From Bimuria novae-zelandiae CBS 107.79 (taxonomy: Eukaryota; Ascomycota; Dothideomycetes; Pleosporales; Didymosphaeriaceae), in the NCBI GenBank assembly GCA_010015655.1, contig ML976753.1:164336-228335 (forward strand): a DNA stretch of 64,000 bases, given 5' to 3'. A model generated the notes under the pieces. That model was not told the DNA's origin and ran no database searches. It worked only from the letters and a program-made list of their open reading frames with translations. The stretch's first letter is position 1, and each line of letters opens with the position of its first letter. Shown here in pieces: positions 33,901-44,848 of this stretch. The position numbers and the translations under genes are program-made.

Positions 33901-36626
33901 ATCGACTGCGCATCAACACTGGTATCTGTGAAGCCTTCTCGTCAATACTAGAAGTAGCGTACGAGGTGGATGACGCACCAGATCTGAATGGGAAGCTGTC
34001 CAACACTATCGCACCGATCGCCAATTACATCACAGATCTTTACCTCACCACGTCTAAGAACGACCTTCCGACCAATCCTATACTTGCATCTCTATTGTCT
34101 GGAACAGACTTGAGCAAAAACACTACCCTGACGAGCTGGGTAGCGCTGTCAAAGCGCCAGACACAGGCAACATTGACATTTTCAGAACTTCTTGTACGCA
34201 TTGCGATGCTCCTCGACAAACCCTGGACACATCTCGAACAGCAACTGTTTAAAGCTACACCGCTCTTGGCACGACTCTACGTGACAAGGGAGGCGTGGAA
34301 GTCCAAGGTCGTCTCGTTGCTCGAAACCTTGGTTCGTGGAGCTGTGCGCGTTACGGAAGATCAATCCCATGGAGAGGACGACACACCGCAGAAGCGCGAG
34401 CACTCTGAAGCTCCTTCGCTTCTCGGGCATCTAGGCCCTAGAACTGCGAAAAACTTCATGGTCGTCCTGTCTCAACTAGATGAACCATTGAGAATAGTCG
34501 ACATTCAGGAGAGCGTCTGGAATTTGCTCACTGCAGTAGTAACCTGCAAGCAAAGGTGGTTCGCACTATATCTCCTGACTGGTAGTACCCCACGAGAGAT
34601 GATGCGGACCAAGTCGAAGACTGCCACTCAGACTTCCACAGGCAAATCACTCCTGTCTCGAGCACTTGGTGCGCTTTCGCACCTGGATCTCCACATGTCA
34701 AATCCACCTTGGAAGTTGTGGATTGCTATGCTCGAATTCATCACTTCAGCACAAAACTACTGGTCGTGGGCTATGGGCGACCTGCGTCAGCGGAAAGAGT
34801 TCATTGGAAAGCTCATATCGTTCCTAAAATGGATGTCTCATCAACAACCACCAGTGGTTGACGACGCCATCACTCGTCGGTCACACGAGAACAAATTCAC
34901 CTCTCTGGTTGCCGAGATCCTGGCTATGTATCTGCACACATCTCGACAAGCGGGGGACAGTTCAACGTTCAAAGAAGTTCTTGTAGGGCTTTCTTATCTC
35001 CAGGAAAATGCTTTGAAACTGCCCGAATACAACGTTGGTCTACATTCGAATCTGAGGAAGAACTTCGAACATAAATTTCCGGGGGTCCGACTTGCCAGCT
35101 TCAAGCACACAACGTTGTATCCTCAACCATATGGGCACCAATTTTTCTACGACGTCAACTACGCGACCCACCTGCTTGATCATGATAGACAATGGTCCGG
35201 CCCCAGTCTCGGCCAGGGTTTCAGGGCTGAGGTCGAGCGAGCCAACAGGAATCTTAGTCTCGTCGATTCCCAGGTTCAGCTTCTGCAAAGCTGGAGACTG
35301 CTTGCTTTGGAGCTCAGCCATTTCGCCACCAAAGACCCGCGTGTCACAGCTTGCCTGATCGACGTTATACAAGGTTGCATGAAGGCAAATGCAGATCTGA
35401 GTCTTCCCGAAGCTCTCTTTGGGCAGCTCGTGATCTTGCGAGCCGACCTCGCCTTTGCATTGCTCAAGAGGCTTGTAGAAAATCAAGTGCGCTCCGAAGA
35501 AGCGCGCCAACTGCTGGGCCCTGTTTGGGCCGCCATCCGCGCTGCGATACCAGACTTCGACGTTGTGTTTGAGAGCCAGGTGGTCGATTACTACCGGTCG
35601 CTACTGCGAATCCTCTACCTCACACTGCACTTCTACCTCATATCACTCTCCGACAAAGTCGATCCCAAGGAATCGGCTTTCCGCTCTAGCTTCCGTGGTA
35701 CAATAATCCAGCCTAAGAACGAAGACGACGCTCCCATCAACATCTCCCTCCAGCTCCTCGACATCCTCTCCGACACCGTCGCAAAGGGGTTCCGTAGCCT
35801 CGTAACGCAACTCCACGCCAACCCGCAGTCCGTGTCGCCCTCCGACTTCGCGCTTCTCACAGCCTTGCTTCAACGCATCATCGCCATCCCCGAAATGGCG
35901 ACTTCGCAAACCCAAATAGCGCTCTTGTTTGCTAACAGCAACACCGCGCGCTACGCTACGGCCCTCTTTTCCTGGTCCGACCAGCTCCTCGTCGACACCT
36001 CAGGCACCGGCCTCGACGACCCTCTCTACGGCGAACTCAGCACCCTCTTCCTCGTCACACTGTCCTCGCTCAAGAACCTCGCCGAGAACATGGCCGTCGA
36101 AGGCGTGCTTGCGCAACTCAACGCGTCGAATCTGATGGCTTACTTCCGCAAACCGGGCGGCATGGGCCCGTTCGATAAGCCCGTGCGCATGCATAGTATC
36201 TGGACGAAAGGGATCCTCCCACTTTGTCTGAATCTGCTAGTTGCGGTCGGCGCGCCCATCGCAGGCGAGATTTCTTCGTTCTTGAACGCGTTTCCGGAAC
36301 AACTCGCTCGCTCTAGTAATGCGCTGAACGCCCGGAATCAGCCCCGCATCACGCTTAACCTCGCGACAGAGACGCACAGTCTTGTGCTGATCAGCACTAT
36401 CATAGAAGACGTGCGCACAGCAGGAGTCAGTGTTGGTGTTCAACCGGGGGATGTGGCGCCCCTGGATTGGGATAGGGAGAACGTGAAGGAGGATGTGGAG
36501 GGCTGGGTCGGGAGTAGGGCGGCGCTGGAGGAGCGGTGTGTGGGTGGGGAGAAGGAGAGAGATAGATGCACGGAGGAGATTAGGGCCGCCGGGGTGATAT
36601 TGGGCGTTGGCAAGGGTGGAAGCTGA
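30959..36626 (+). CDS. NUP188: Nucleoporin Nup188
   Basis: Three exons (30959-31023, 31074-32028, 32082-36626) give 1854 residues. Introns are 31024-31073 (GTGTGT...TAG) and 32029-32081 (GTAGGT...CAG). The N-terminal part includes TWEIVYDALCDP, EDSLWLSKEAQISEHAALRL and LTEEEMLSVKEAAGV. In both wording and order this corresponds to the Nup188 N-terminal domain rather than Nup192. The rest is an all-alpha solenoid with no catalytic motifs, and the length matches fungal Nup188 (about 1850). Nup188 is a large scaffold of the inner ring of the nuclear pore complex. I did not align it, so the Nup188-over-Nup192 choice is strong but not computed. Confidence 0.88.
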
Positions 36627-38033
36627 GAAGGTAGACAATATTTGGGTTTTGTTCGTATTGCAGAGGGGAGGGAGGGAGTCGGCGGGGTTTCAAGTAGTGT
36701 TTGTATGCGTAATGCTTTCTGGTCTCGTTTTGATCTGATCACGTGGTGTTGAATCATTATGTGAGTTTGAGGTTTGAATGGATGTGGGTGTGGAGGGCGC
36801 AGCGCGAGACTTGTAACCAGGTTTGACGTTTCGATGGAAAGAGACGCCCGTAAAACTCCAGCTATGGAGAATGATGCAGTGGGGAACCCTGTTGGGAGCA
36901 TGCAAGACTAAAGCCAAGTCTGGTCGTTGTAGTTGTGCCGCTGAAGATCGTTGGCAAACGCAAAGGCGAAGGCACAAAGCGGATTAATAGTAGTCATATC
37001 GCGCATGTTTTCAACAGCTTAGGTATTTTCAGCGAATATGATCTTATTTCCTATACGACATAGGAGGGTTGGGGGCCAACTCAGCTGGACGCGCATTGCA
37101 CCTATAGACGAATGCCGCATAAGATTTGTGAAGAAAGGTAGTACGCCTCACCTAGATCTTCGGGAGAGCATACCGTTTGATATAGGAAGGCAGTTGTGAC
37201 GTGGGTGTGATGGGCAGAAGCTAAACAGGATCAAGGTTAGCTAAAGGAAGTACTTTGCACATGAGTAGCTGCTTCATTGGAGTGTTTTGTTTTGCAAGGT
37301 GCTGCAGAGCGGGATCGGGAATAGCAATGATTGTGCGCACAACATTATGGTGGAGAGCTGAGTAATGAATTTTGGAGTATATCTAGCAGTGAGAAGGCGT
37401 GTTTTGGTCGATGGCATGTATCGTGTGTAGACTGTGGGAAATGGGAAATGCATGCGAAGCTAGAGGACTGTAAATTTGGAAGCATACTATCTGGTTATCT
37501 AACAGGGGTTCGTGGTCGGTTGATGTGTGAGAATCACGGAGTCTGTAAAAAGACGGGTGTGGGAAAGTAAATATTCTATTAATTCAAAGTCTATGGGAAA
37601 GGCTATCTTTGCGAGCTATCGCGGAAAAAACAAGGCAAAATAGCAACGTGAATGGACGAGGTGGTCTATCGAAGCAGCAGAAGAGCGAAGAAAACAGGAA
37701 AATGAGAAACGGTCCATCGAAGCGCAGGAAATACAATGCCAGTACAATCTGCAAGCTAGACAAAAACATTGTGGGTCAGGCCTAATTGTTGAAAGGCGAG
37801 GTCGAGAGGTAAGCCATCCAGACGAATAGCGTCCCGTAAATAAGAACGGAGATAGGCTCGTTGGAGATATGTTGAGGCGTTAAAGCTTGGCGTGACCTCG
37901 AGCGAGTTGTCCAGGTGGAAAGAAAATTGAAAACAAATACCGAAGGCGTATAGGTAGAAGCGCTCAAAAAAGCGAGTAAAAATCAATCCAAATCATTCAC
38001 CACCAAATACCATCGTCGCTGAAGGTTGCACTT
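36627..38033. other. Intergenic, no gene recognised
   Basis: 1.4 kb between NUP188 and the Argonaute relic (convergent). A 79-codon plus frame at 37331-37570 contains several Cys residues (CVDCGKW) but matches no zinc-binding pattern I know. I regard the region as non-coding. Confidence 0.5.
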
Positions 38034-41000
38034 TCACATCCAGAATGTGCTCTGGTCGAAATCGGGGTGCCACGGGTTGAGTCGTTGCACTTCGCCCTGT
38101 GCAGGGTCCTTGTTGTAGTGCGGTCCCCAAATAGTGGTATCATTGGAAAGATTTGTCGTGCAAGTCGATTTCCAGTCCATCATCTCGTCGAAACTGCAGT
38201 TATCTGGCATGGTGAAGCTCGGTTCGGCTATCTCCTCGATCATCCAAAGTCTTAAATACACACGGCCACGCTCACACAGTCTGTCTGCGATGTAAGCAGG
38301 TGCGGCGTAAGATACGGCTTTCGTGGCACGACCAAAGGCGCAGCATAGCAACAGCGTGAGGCTATGGAGATCCATCGCGTTCTTGGGTGGCTGCAAAAGG
38401 TGGTAATGGGCTGATCTAGCGGTACCTTGAATTGCTTGGTGGGATTGCAAGAAGAAATTTGGCGGCGACGGATCCGTGACGACCTTGTCCACGAGAAGGC
38501 CTGGTTTCAGATTGCCGTTGATTCCATCTTTGGTGTTGTAGGTTTGCGACACGTCTGTTGGGAAGAATCGTGTGTTATGGCGTTTGCTGACAACGATAAA
38601 GATGACCTCGAGTGATCTGGATCACCTCCAAGAGACCCGTAGGCCTTTTTGATCTGAGGTATCTCGTATCGCTCACAGTCCCTGAACATTGACTCGCTGA
38701 TGCCGTCGCGGTAGAATGTAATGCGTGAGAGGAAGAATTTATTGTTCCCAACCTTCTGTCAGTCCCTAATGCGTTCTTTAATCATGCTTTGGAAGTGGCT
38801 CTCGTCAATCAACTACAAAAAATTAGCATTATCATTAAAGCTGGGGTAATTGGTACGCACCTCCTTATTACCCGCTTGCAGTCTCATAGAGCCGAAGTAC
38901 TTCATGAACTTATTGTCGACAGTACCAACGACGCACGCAATACTAGGAGCTCCAGCTCGTGATCCAGCGCCAGGGTGCGTGACGTCCGCTCCTAGTATGA
39001 GAGTCTGATTCCTTGATGTCGCCGAGCCTAAGATCTTGTTGAGGTCGTCGTCTTGTAAAGTCCAATTATCACCGCCGGCTTTCATGTTCACTTTCAGAGC
39101 AAGGTTCGCAAAGTACATGGCGCGTGCAAACTCCCCTCTTTGTTTTTCTGACTTCAGAGCATCAATACACATGGTGTGCTGACCTGCTACAATGTCACCC
39201 GCACGTTTGACAGTCGAATAAGCATCGAAATCTTTCTTTTTGAGTACCACAACGGTAAAGTCTTGCTTCTTGCAATTATTGAACTGAGCAGTAAGTGCTG
39301 TTTGTAGGTCCTCATCGCCCTGAATCTTGAAGGAGCCTCCCGTGTGCATGTCAATGGCGGGTATTGTATCGAGACGAATATTCTGCTTTTGTAGCTCATT
39401 TATAAGTTCTTTACGGATTTCTTGACAACGCTTGGCTGACCAAAATCCTCCCGACTCGAAGAAATGCACTCTGTTAATAGCTTGAGGGTTCACTAGCCGC
39501 GCGTGCTGGAAATTCCATGATCCCTTAACTTCATCAACGTGCACATCTTTGTATTTGCCTCCCACCCGGTCAGGGGTGGAAAATCTCAAGTGCGAAAATG
39601 GCAGGGTTTTTTGCCAAAAGAGTGATCAGTCGTTGACCGAGGATCAGCTCCGAGTTTGTTCCACCAGCAGCCAGTGCCTGTGTGTAAAAGTTAGCACGGA
39701 CTTTCAAGACATACATCTCAACGTACTGTGACCGCTGGATCCTTCACAATCCCCAGCTTTTTGAGACCTTCTTCCTGGATCAGGCCAATGTTGTGCGCAG
39801 GTAGTCTCTTAGCGATGGACATCATTTTCGAAGTCTGCTCAGTCGACATCGGCACTCGCAAGGGCTGAAATGGTACAATCTCTAACTGTCTAGCTGGAAT
39901 CTAGATAGGGCGCCCCGCTTTGCCAACGTCCACGCACAGCTTGTCGTCAGCAATCCATTTAGAAATGTTGATCTTCACATCTGATAGAGTTGTTAGTTCT
40001 GATGCCCGGAGACGCATATTTAACTAGTCAGAATTACCTTTTAAGTAGTAGTCCTGAACTGTCCGACCTTTTGTGTCGTTTTCATCAACAAAAAACTTCT
40101 GATCTTGTGCAGGCAGACCGAATCTCCTGAACTGTTTGCAGCGCGCTACTGCGGAGTTCGGGTCGAGACCCTCATCGTGTATCTTCCTCGTGTATCTTCC
40201 TCGTGTATCTAATCCGAACTGAAACATTCCTAAGCATCTTCTGCACATCTCGCTGGGTGCCCTGGAAGCCTCTCTGCTCCTTGAGAAAATCAGACACTCG
40301 GATGGACGGTAGAAATACAGTAGTGGTAGTGTTCACGTTGAGAAGAGCACCAGAGGCAGCGGGTCGGACGGAATAGTAGTATCCCCTTCTGGCGAATAGC
40401 CCGACCATTGGGCTGTATCCTCCCTTGAGATAGAACTTGTTAGCACTAACCTGAAGCAGATTCTGCGGCAAGCCATCTGCGACCTTAAGATCGTTTGTTC
40501 GAGCAGCTTGCGCTACGAAAGCATTGATAGCTCGCAATTGCTGATCTACATCTGCAATATGGCTAACTTTTAGCTCATCTTTGATATTGGTCGAGCATCT
40601 AGATGATTCAAATGCGATATCGGCGCGCATCCTGTTGGTCTCTCGCTCACTGATTTGAATGTACCTGAAGGTAGGCGTCGTGTAATCCCACCTTGGCTCA
40701 TTACCCGAGTGATCGGCAATTTGGAAAGGAGAGCTACACCACAAATTTTTGAAATTCGTTGCCCAGTTTGAAGCTTGTGGGTCGAGACCGAGATGTCCGC
40801 TTTCGAGCAAAGCTTCAAAGGCGCCACCAATCTCTTTCTTCTTGTGGTACTCTATGCTCTTGCTGTCATCTTTCGAGTGGGGACTGTAGAACCGTAGCGA
40901 GTAGACGTACAAATCTTTCGGAGCCTTTTCCACTTGGACGTAGTTCGCAATGAGGCTGAATTCACCAGCACCGGGAGGAGCTCCCAATAGTTTGGTATTA

Positions 41001-41526
41001 GTGGAAAACAACCCACCATCCGTATTGAGTTTAGGTTCGTACGTCTTTTTGACCTGGCCAGCGTAGATGGAGAACAATATCCCGATTTCCGGTTGTTTGA
41101 GTTCCTTGTACCACTTTTCTGCCTATTGGCGTGTTTCTAAGGTCAGTTTGGTCATTTCCTTCTCGTGATCGGCCTTTTTTTCTTGATCTTCGCTATTTGA
41201 TTGTTGGCAAGTTTCCCCTTCTTTGCCTGTTCTTCAGGAACTTCGATTTTCTTGATTATCTTGACAAGGTTCAAAACGTTCCTTGGATTCGGCATATTGT
41301 TCCAGCAGTCATCGAAGTTGGCTTTGCACTTGGCAGTACCATGTTCGTATGCTTTAGCAACTGCTGGGTCTTGTTCTTTGTCTGCTTCAGCATCTTGTCC
41401 TTGAGTAGTCTCGGCGGCTGATTTCTCGGGATGGCATCTCGCGCAGGGGATCTTGTTACTTTCGAATGCTGCTTCGAAAGCATTCTCAAATTTGTCTCTG
41501 AGCAGCGGATACTTCTTTTCAGACAT
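38034..41526 (-). pseudogene. Argonaute (QDE-2-like) pseudogene
   Basis: Minus-strand pieces spell an Argonaute from N-terminus to PIWI end. They include a start at 41526, IGILFSIYAGQVKK (about 41060), FYLKGGYSPMVGLFARRGYYY (about 40380), LIQEEGLKKLG, LRFSTPDRVGGKYKDV (39570), ILGADVTHPGAGSRAGAP (about 38980), FYRDGISESMF, NLKPGLLVDKVV, AHYHLL and the terminal STFWM. Introns with good sites remain (for example the GTAATT donor near 40040, GTACGT near 39725 and GTGCGT near 38860). Disabling changes are an A7 run at 41175-41181 (frame loss), TAG at 41123-41125, an extra 13-bp copy at 40172-40210, TAG for Trp at 39902-39904, an A6 run at 39607-39612 (frame gain), TGA for Trp at 38759-38761 and a frame slip near 38607-38635. 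The PIWI Asp/Asp/His positions themselves are still readable. It would have been the small-RNA-guided slicer of RNA silencing. Confidence 0.85.
40172..40210 (-). repeat. 13-bp tandem triplication breaking the Argonaute frame
   Basis: Three adjacent copies of a 13-bp unit (TCCTCGTGTATCT on plus; the first copy reads TCATCGTGTATCT). Two copies would keep the frame continuous from ...NVSVRI through RYTRKIHDEGLDPN. The third shifts it and creates a stop after RYTRKIHEEDTR. Confidence 0.85.
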
Positions 41527-42485
41527 ACTGGGGGGAAGTGTTTGACGCTACAGTTTAGGTAAATCGACTGTGACAAGGGTACCAAAAGTTGACCAGAAAG
41601 TAACTTTGCTGCTCCAACCGATGGATGCTGATGTTGAGAATCGAAACAGACAGCGAGCAGGGACGGTATATATACACCCTGAAAGACACTTTAAATCCGC
41701 AGCAATTGACTTGTTGAGTTGATCAAGCTATTTCCAGGATGCCTTTTGCGAGTAAAGTCCCCGCAACTAACTGTACCCCGGATATGGATACTGACCCGAT
41801 GGAAAACTGTAAAATAGCTGCTTCAACCCAGGAAACGTACGATTGTAGGTTTGCAAGCGCCACTCGAAAAAACTTGTTTGACCAACGAAAATCTAGGAAA
41901 TTGTCATGATCCCATGGCGACAACCATACACTAATTATATTGCGTCCCAATGGCAAAGAAAATCAGCGGCTTTAGGCGCAAATTGCTATGCGCAACCTGC
42001 ATTGATGTTGGTACTGTTGTGCTGACACTTAGGCGTTTGGACGAGATTGCTCAGCTGCTTCAAGCAAGATAAGCCGGTTTTCGGATCAAGCGTGTTGGGC
42101 TTGCTCAAGCAGCTGGAGAAGATCAAGCGGTTCCCTTTCTTCGGCAATTGTTGAGGCCTCCGGACGTGTTTGTATCTAGCCTTGGCGCTTGTTGTGCGGA
42201 TGAGGGAGCGCTGAGGACAGAGTGGATCGAAGACAGGTACCCTGTGCGACATGCCAGATCGCTCGGAGCAGATACCAAAATGCAAAGGCCTTAAGGGAAT
42301 TCCTACACCAGATCTTATTAGCAAGAGCACTTCATGCGTGAAAAAAGGTAGGAGCAGCTTACTTTGGAAGCTTGTCACTGTTGTTCAGTTGGAATATCAA
42401 CTGCAGGTCTCGTTTCACATTATCAATATAAATACTACTATTTCGTGACTGAGCATTACAGGTTTCCGGGCCTTGCAGGTGCACA
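41527..42485. other. Intergenic, Argonaute promoter side
   Basis: A TATA-like TATATATA lies at about 41668-41675, around 145 bp before the relic's start, suggesting the ancestral promoter is still recognisable. No other gene is seen up to the MFS stop at 42486. Confidence 0.5.
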
Positions 42486-44210
42486 TCACTGCGAAGCATC
42501 GGCATTTCCATTCGTATCGTGCCTTGACAACCCCCTCTCCAGTTCCTCTCGCTCTTCAACCGTCAGATCGCTCTTCGCCTTCCCAATCTTCACACCAACA
42601 AACATGATTAACAGCCCCGCTCCTGCAAGGGAAACTGACATCTGGAAAGCAACCTTGTAGCTCTGTCTCTGTCCTCGATCCGCTGTCTGCGTCACCGCTA
42701 AGTCTGCGAAGCCCAAAAAGAACGATATGCCGAGGAAGAGGATCGAATTGATGAATGCGCCAGCGAGACCTTGCCGTGCGCGTGGCATCGAAGTAGTGAT
42801 GAAGATATTGGAGACGTTGTATGTGACGTCGATTCCGAGAGTGGCGCAGATCATCGCAGGAAAGATGTATGCCCAGTAATTGGGATTTTCGGGAAGAATA
42901 ACGAAGAGGAGGACGGAGATCACGTATGAAGTACCGCTGATCAAGAGAAGACTACAGCATGTCAGCAAAGTCCAGAAGCTGCGAGTGGGTAAGAACCTAC
43001 ATTCTACCAGGGAGTATGTGCAGTACGAAACCTCCGATGGTCGCGAGTATGAGGCCGCCAATGCACATTGGAGCAAACCAGGCGCTTGTAAGTAGGGGAC
43101 TGGCACCTAGGACTTCTTCGATGCTGCAACATTGTCAGTGAGGTGATGACGAGAGGTAGTCGACGTCGGACACTTACTAGAAGCTCGCATAGAAGAGGAA
43201 AATACCGAACACGCCGTATTGGAAGAACAGTGCGATAGTCAGCGCCTTCATACCCTTGACGTTAAACATGTCACCCGGAATCAAAGGCTGATCAACAATC
43301 CATCCTTCTAGGTAGATGAACATGCCTACGAACAGCCAGCCCAGCACGAACGTGACTGGAATGTATGGTGTTGCCCAACCGTTCGGTGCATGTGAGCCAT
43401 CCGTGATGGCGAAAACCAGGAGAACGAGACCAGGCACAATGGTGCATGTGCCCCACCAATCCATCTTAGGCTGGATCTTTTGATGTTCCTTTGTGTGGCG
43501 CGGAACACAGAGGAAAGAAGCCACGGCAACGATGGCTAGCATTATGGTGCCGGAGTAGAAGTACCATGCCCAGGTCATCAATTGCGCCGCAAGGCCGGCG
43601 AAGAAAATCCCAGCGAAGAAGCCGACTGGGGCGAAAGCTCCATAGAGAGAGAAAACGAGGTTCTTCCGAGGCCCGGGTCGGTACTGTAGTGGTGTTAGGT
43701 TGGAAATATTGGAGATAGGCCTATTATACTTACTATACTCCCGAGTAGCATAATGCCGGAAGGCAAGAAAGCTGCCGGTCCAAAGCCTTGTAATGCTCGA
43801 CAGAAGATGAGCATAATGTAGTTCTGGCTGAATCCCGCAATCAAAGACCAGATGACGAACCACGCCAGGCCGACAGAGAATACAATGTATCCCCCGAATA
43901 TGTCAGCCAGGCGTCCGGCAGGCAGAAGAAACGCACCAGTAACGAGTGAAAAGACACTTGCCGGCCATGTTTCTGCCTGGGATGGGATGTCGAATGCTTC
44001 AGATAATGCGGGCAATAGAACGTTGAACCCAGAGACGAAGTATTCGGCGACGAACATGGATCCCAGAAGGGAAAAGCAGAATCCCAACTCGACCCATATC
44101 GAATTGAATGCGGCTGGTCGTTCTCGTCCTAGTCTTTCGATCTCGGAGGGTGTATATGAGCCTCCTCCTGATGTTGATGGTGCAGTCTCTACATCTTCTG
44201 GAGCCGTCAT
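42486..44210 (-). CDS. MFS drug:H+ antiporter (DHA2-like)
   Basis: Four exons (44210-43734, 43683-43178, 43123-43001, 42951-42486) give 523 residues. Introns of 50, 54 and 49 bp all have GT-AG ends and stay in phase. The N-terminal 45 residues are cytosolic. Transmembrane helices follow, with LPAGRLADIFGGYIVF in the loop 2-3 motif A position (G-x-L-x-D-x-x-G-x-x), FCRALQGFGPAAFLPSGIML (motif B/C type) and a typical amphipathic stretch after helix 6. Fourteen helices look likely, with a hydrophilic tail after about residue 485. It resembles the aminotriazole-resistance/Amf1-type DHA2 exporters. The substrate is unknown. It shares a divergent promoter with a Zn2Cys6 gene that may control it. 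Confidence 0.9.
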
Positions 44211-44848
44211 GTTGCAGACGACGATGGCGAGTCGAATTTGGAAAACTCTATTTTGTGAAGGAGGTACAGAATCAATATGATGAAATCGAACATGAAAATT
44301 ATGGTTCCTCTGAGCTCACACACTCTTCAGGTCCGCTGTTCGTTTTTGAAGACCAACATCGGGTCCCGTAAGCCCCGTAGAGAGCATCTTGCTGAAAAGC
44401 TTCTTTCGATTTATCACCCATAGCGCAGGTAGGCGTGCGGCGTGCATCATGCGTTTTCCGTGACGTACAAACAACATTGAATCGCCATGTGGCCTGGATG
44501 GGAACGATGAGGCTTGGCTGCCTGTTCGAGTTAGCGTACATGCTGCTAGTGCGAAGCTGAAAAGACAGGCTTGCCTCAAAATGGCAAAGAAAGTTGCTGA
44601 CGTAAATGCTGCAAAGCAACGTGGGATGATCGACATAGCGCCAGTGGGCTATCGCGCTGCCGAACACCCAGGTCGAGTTTTCGCATTGACCTCTCGACGT
44701 CCTACCCGATCTGTTGTAGTCATGTGTGAGCTTAACGGACTTGAGTCACCGTTGAGGTACATCCTTCTGCTACCCGCAGGCTATAAGCGTCACTAGGGAG
44801 TAACCAAATTAAGAAGATACTCGACAAACCCCGCATAACTCTTACATA
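44211..44848. promoter_or_regulatory. Divergent promoter of MFS and Zn2Cys6 genes
   Basis: 638 bp between the two ATGs. It contains CGG-N10-CCG at 44736-44751, a geometry used by Zn2Cys6 dimers such as Put3, with TGAGTCA embedded inside it (44742-44748). A short 71-codon plus frame at 44581-44796 has no motif and is probably not a gene. Confidence 0.6.
44736..44751. promoter_or_regulatory. CGG-N10-CCG zinc-cluster site with embedded TGAGTCA
   Basis: Inverted CGG half-sites spaced by 10 bp lie 98 bp upstream of the regulator's ATG and about 530 bp from the transporter's. The spacer includes a bZIP-type TGAGTCA. Autoregulation by the adjacent zinc-cluster protein is a reasonable inference, not shown. 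Confidence 0.45.

Noticed and set aside
37331..37570. Cys-containing 79-codon plus frame as a possible small zinc protein or effector
   Set aside because: No signal peptide, Cys spacing fits no known zinc site, and there is no promoter or conservation evidence.
40172..40210. 13-bp repeat interpreted as part of an intron
   Set aside because: No GT-AG pair brackets it in a phase that restores the Argonaute frame; simple loss of one copy does.
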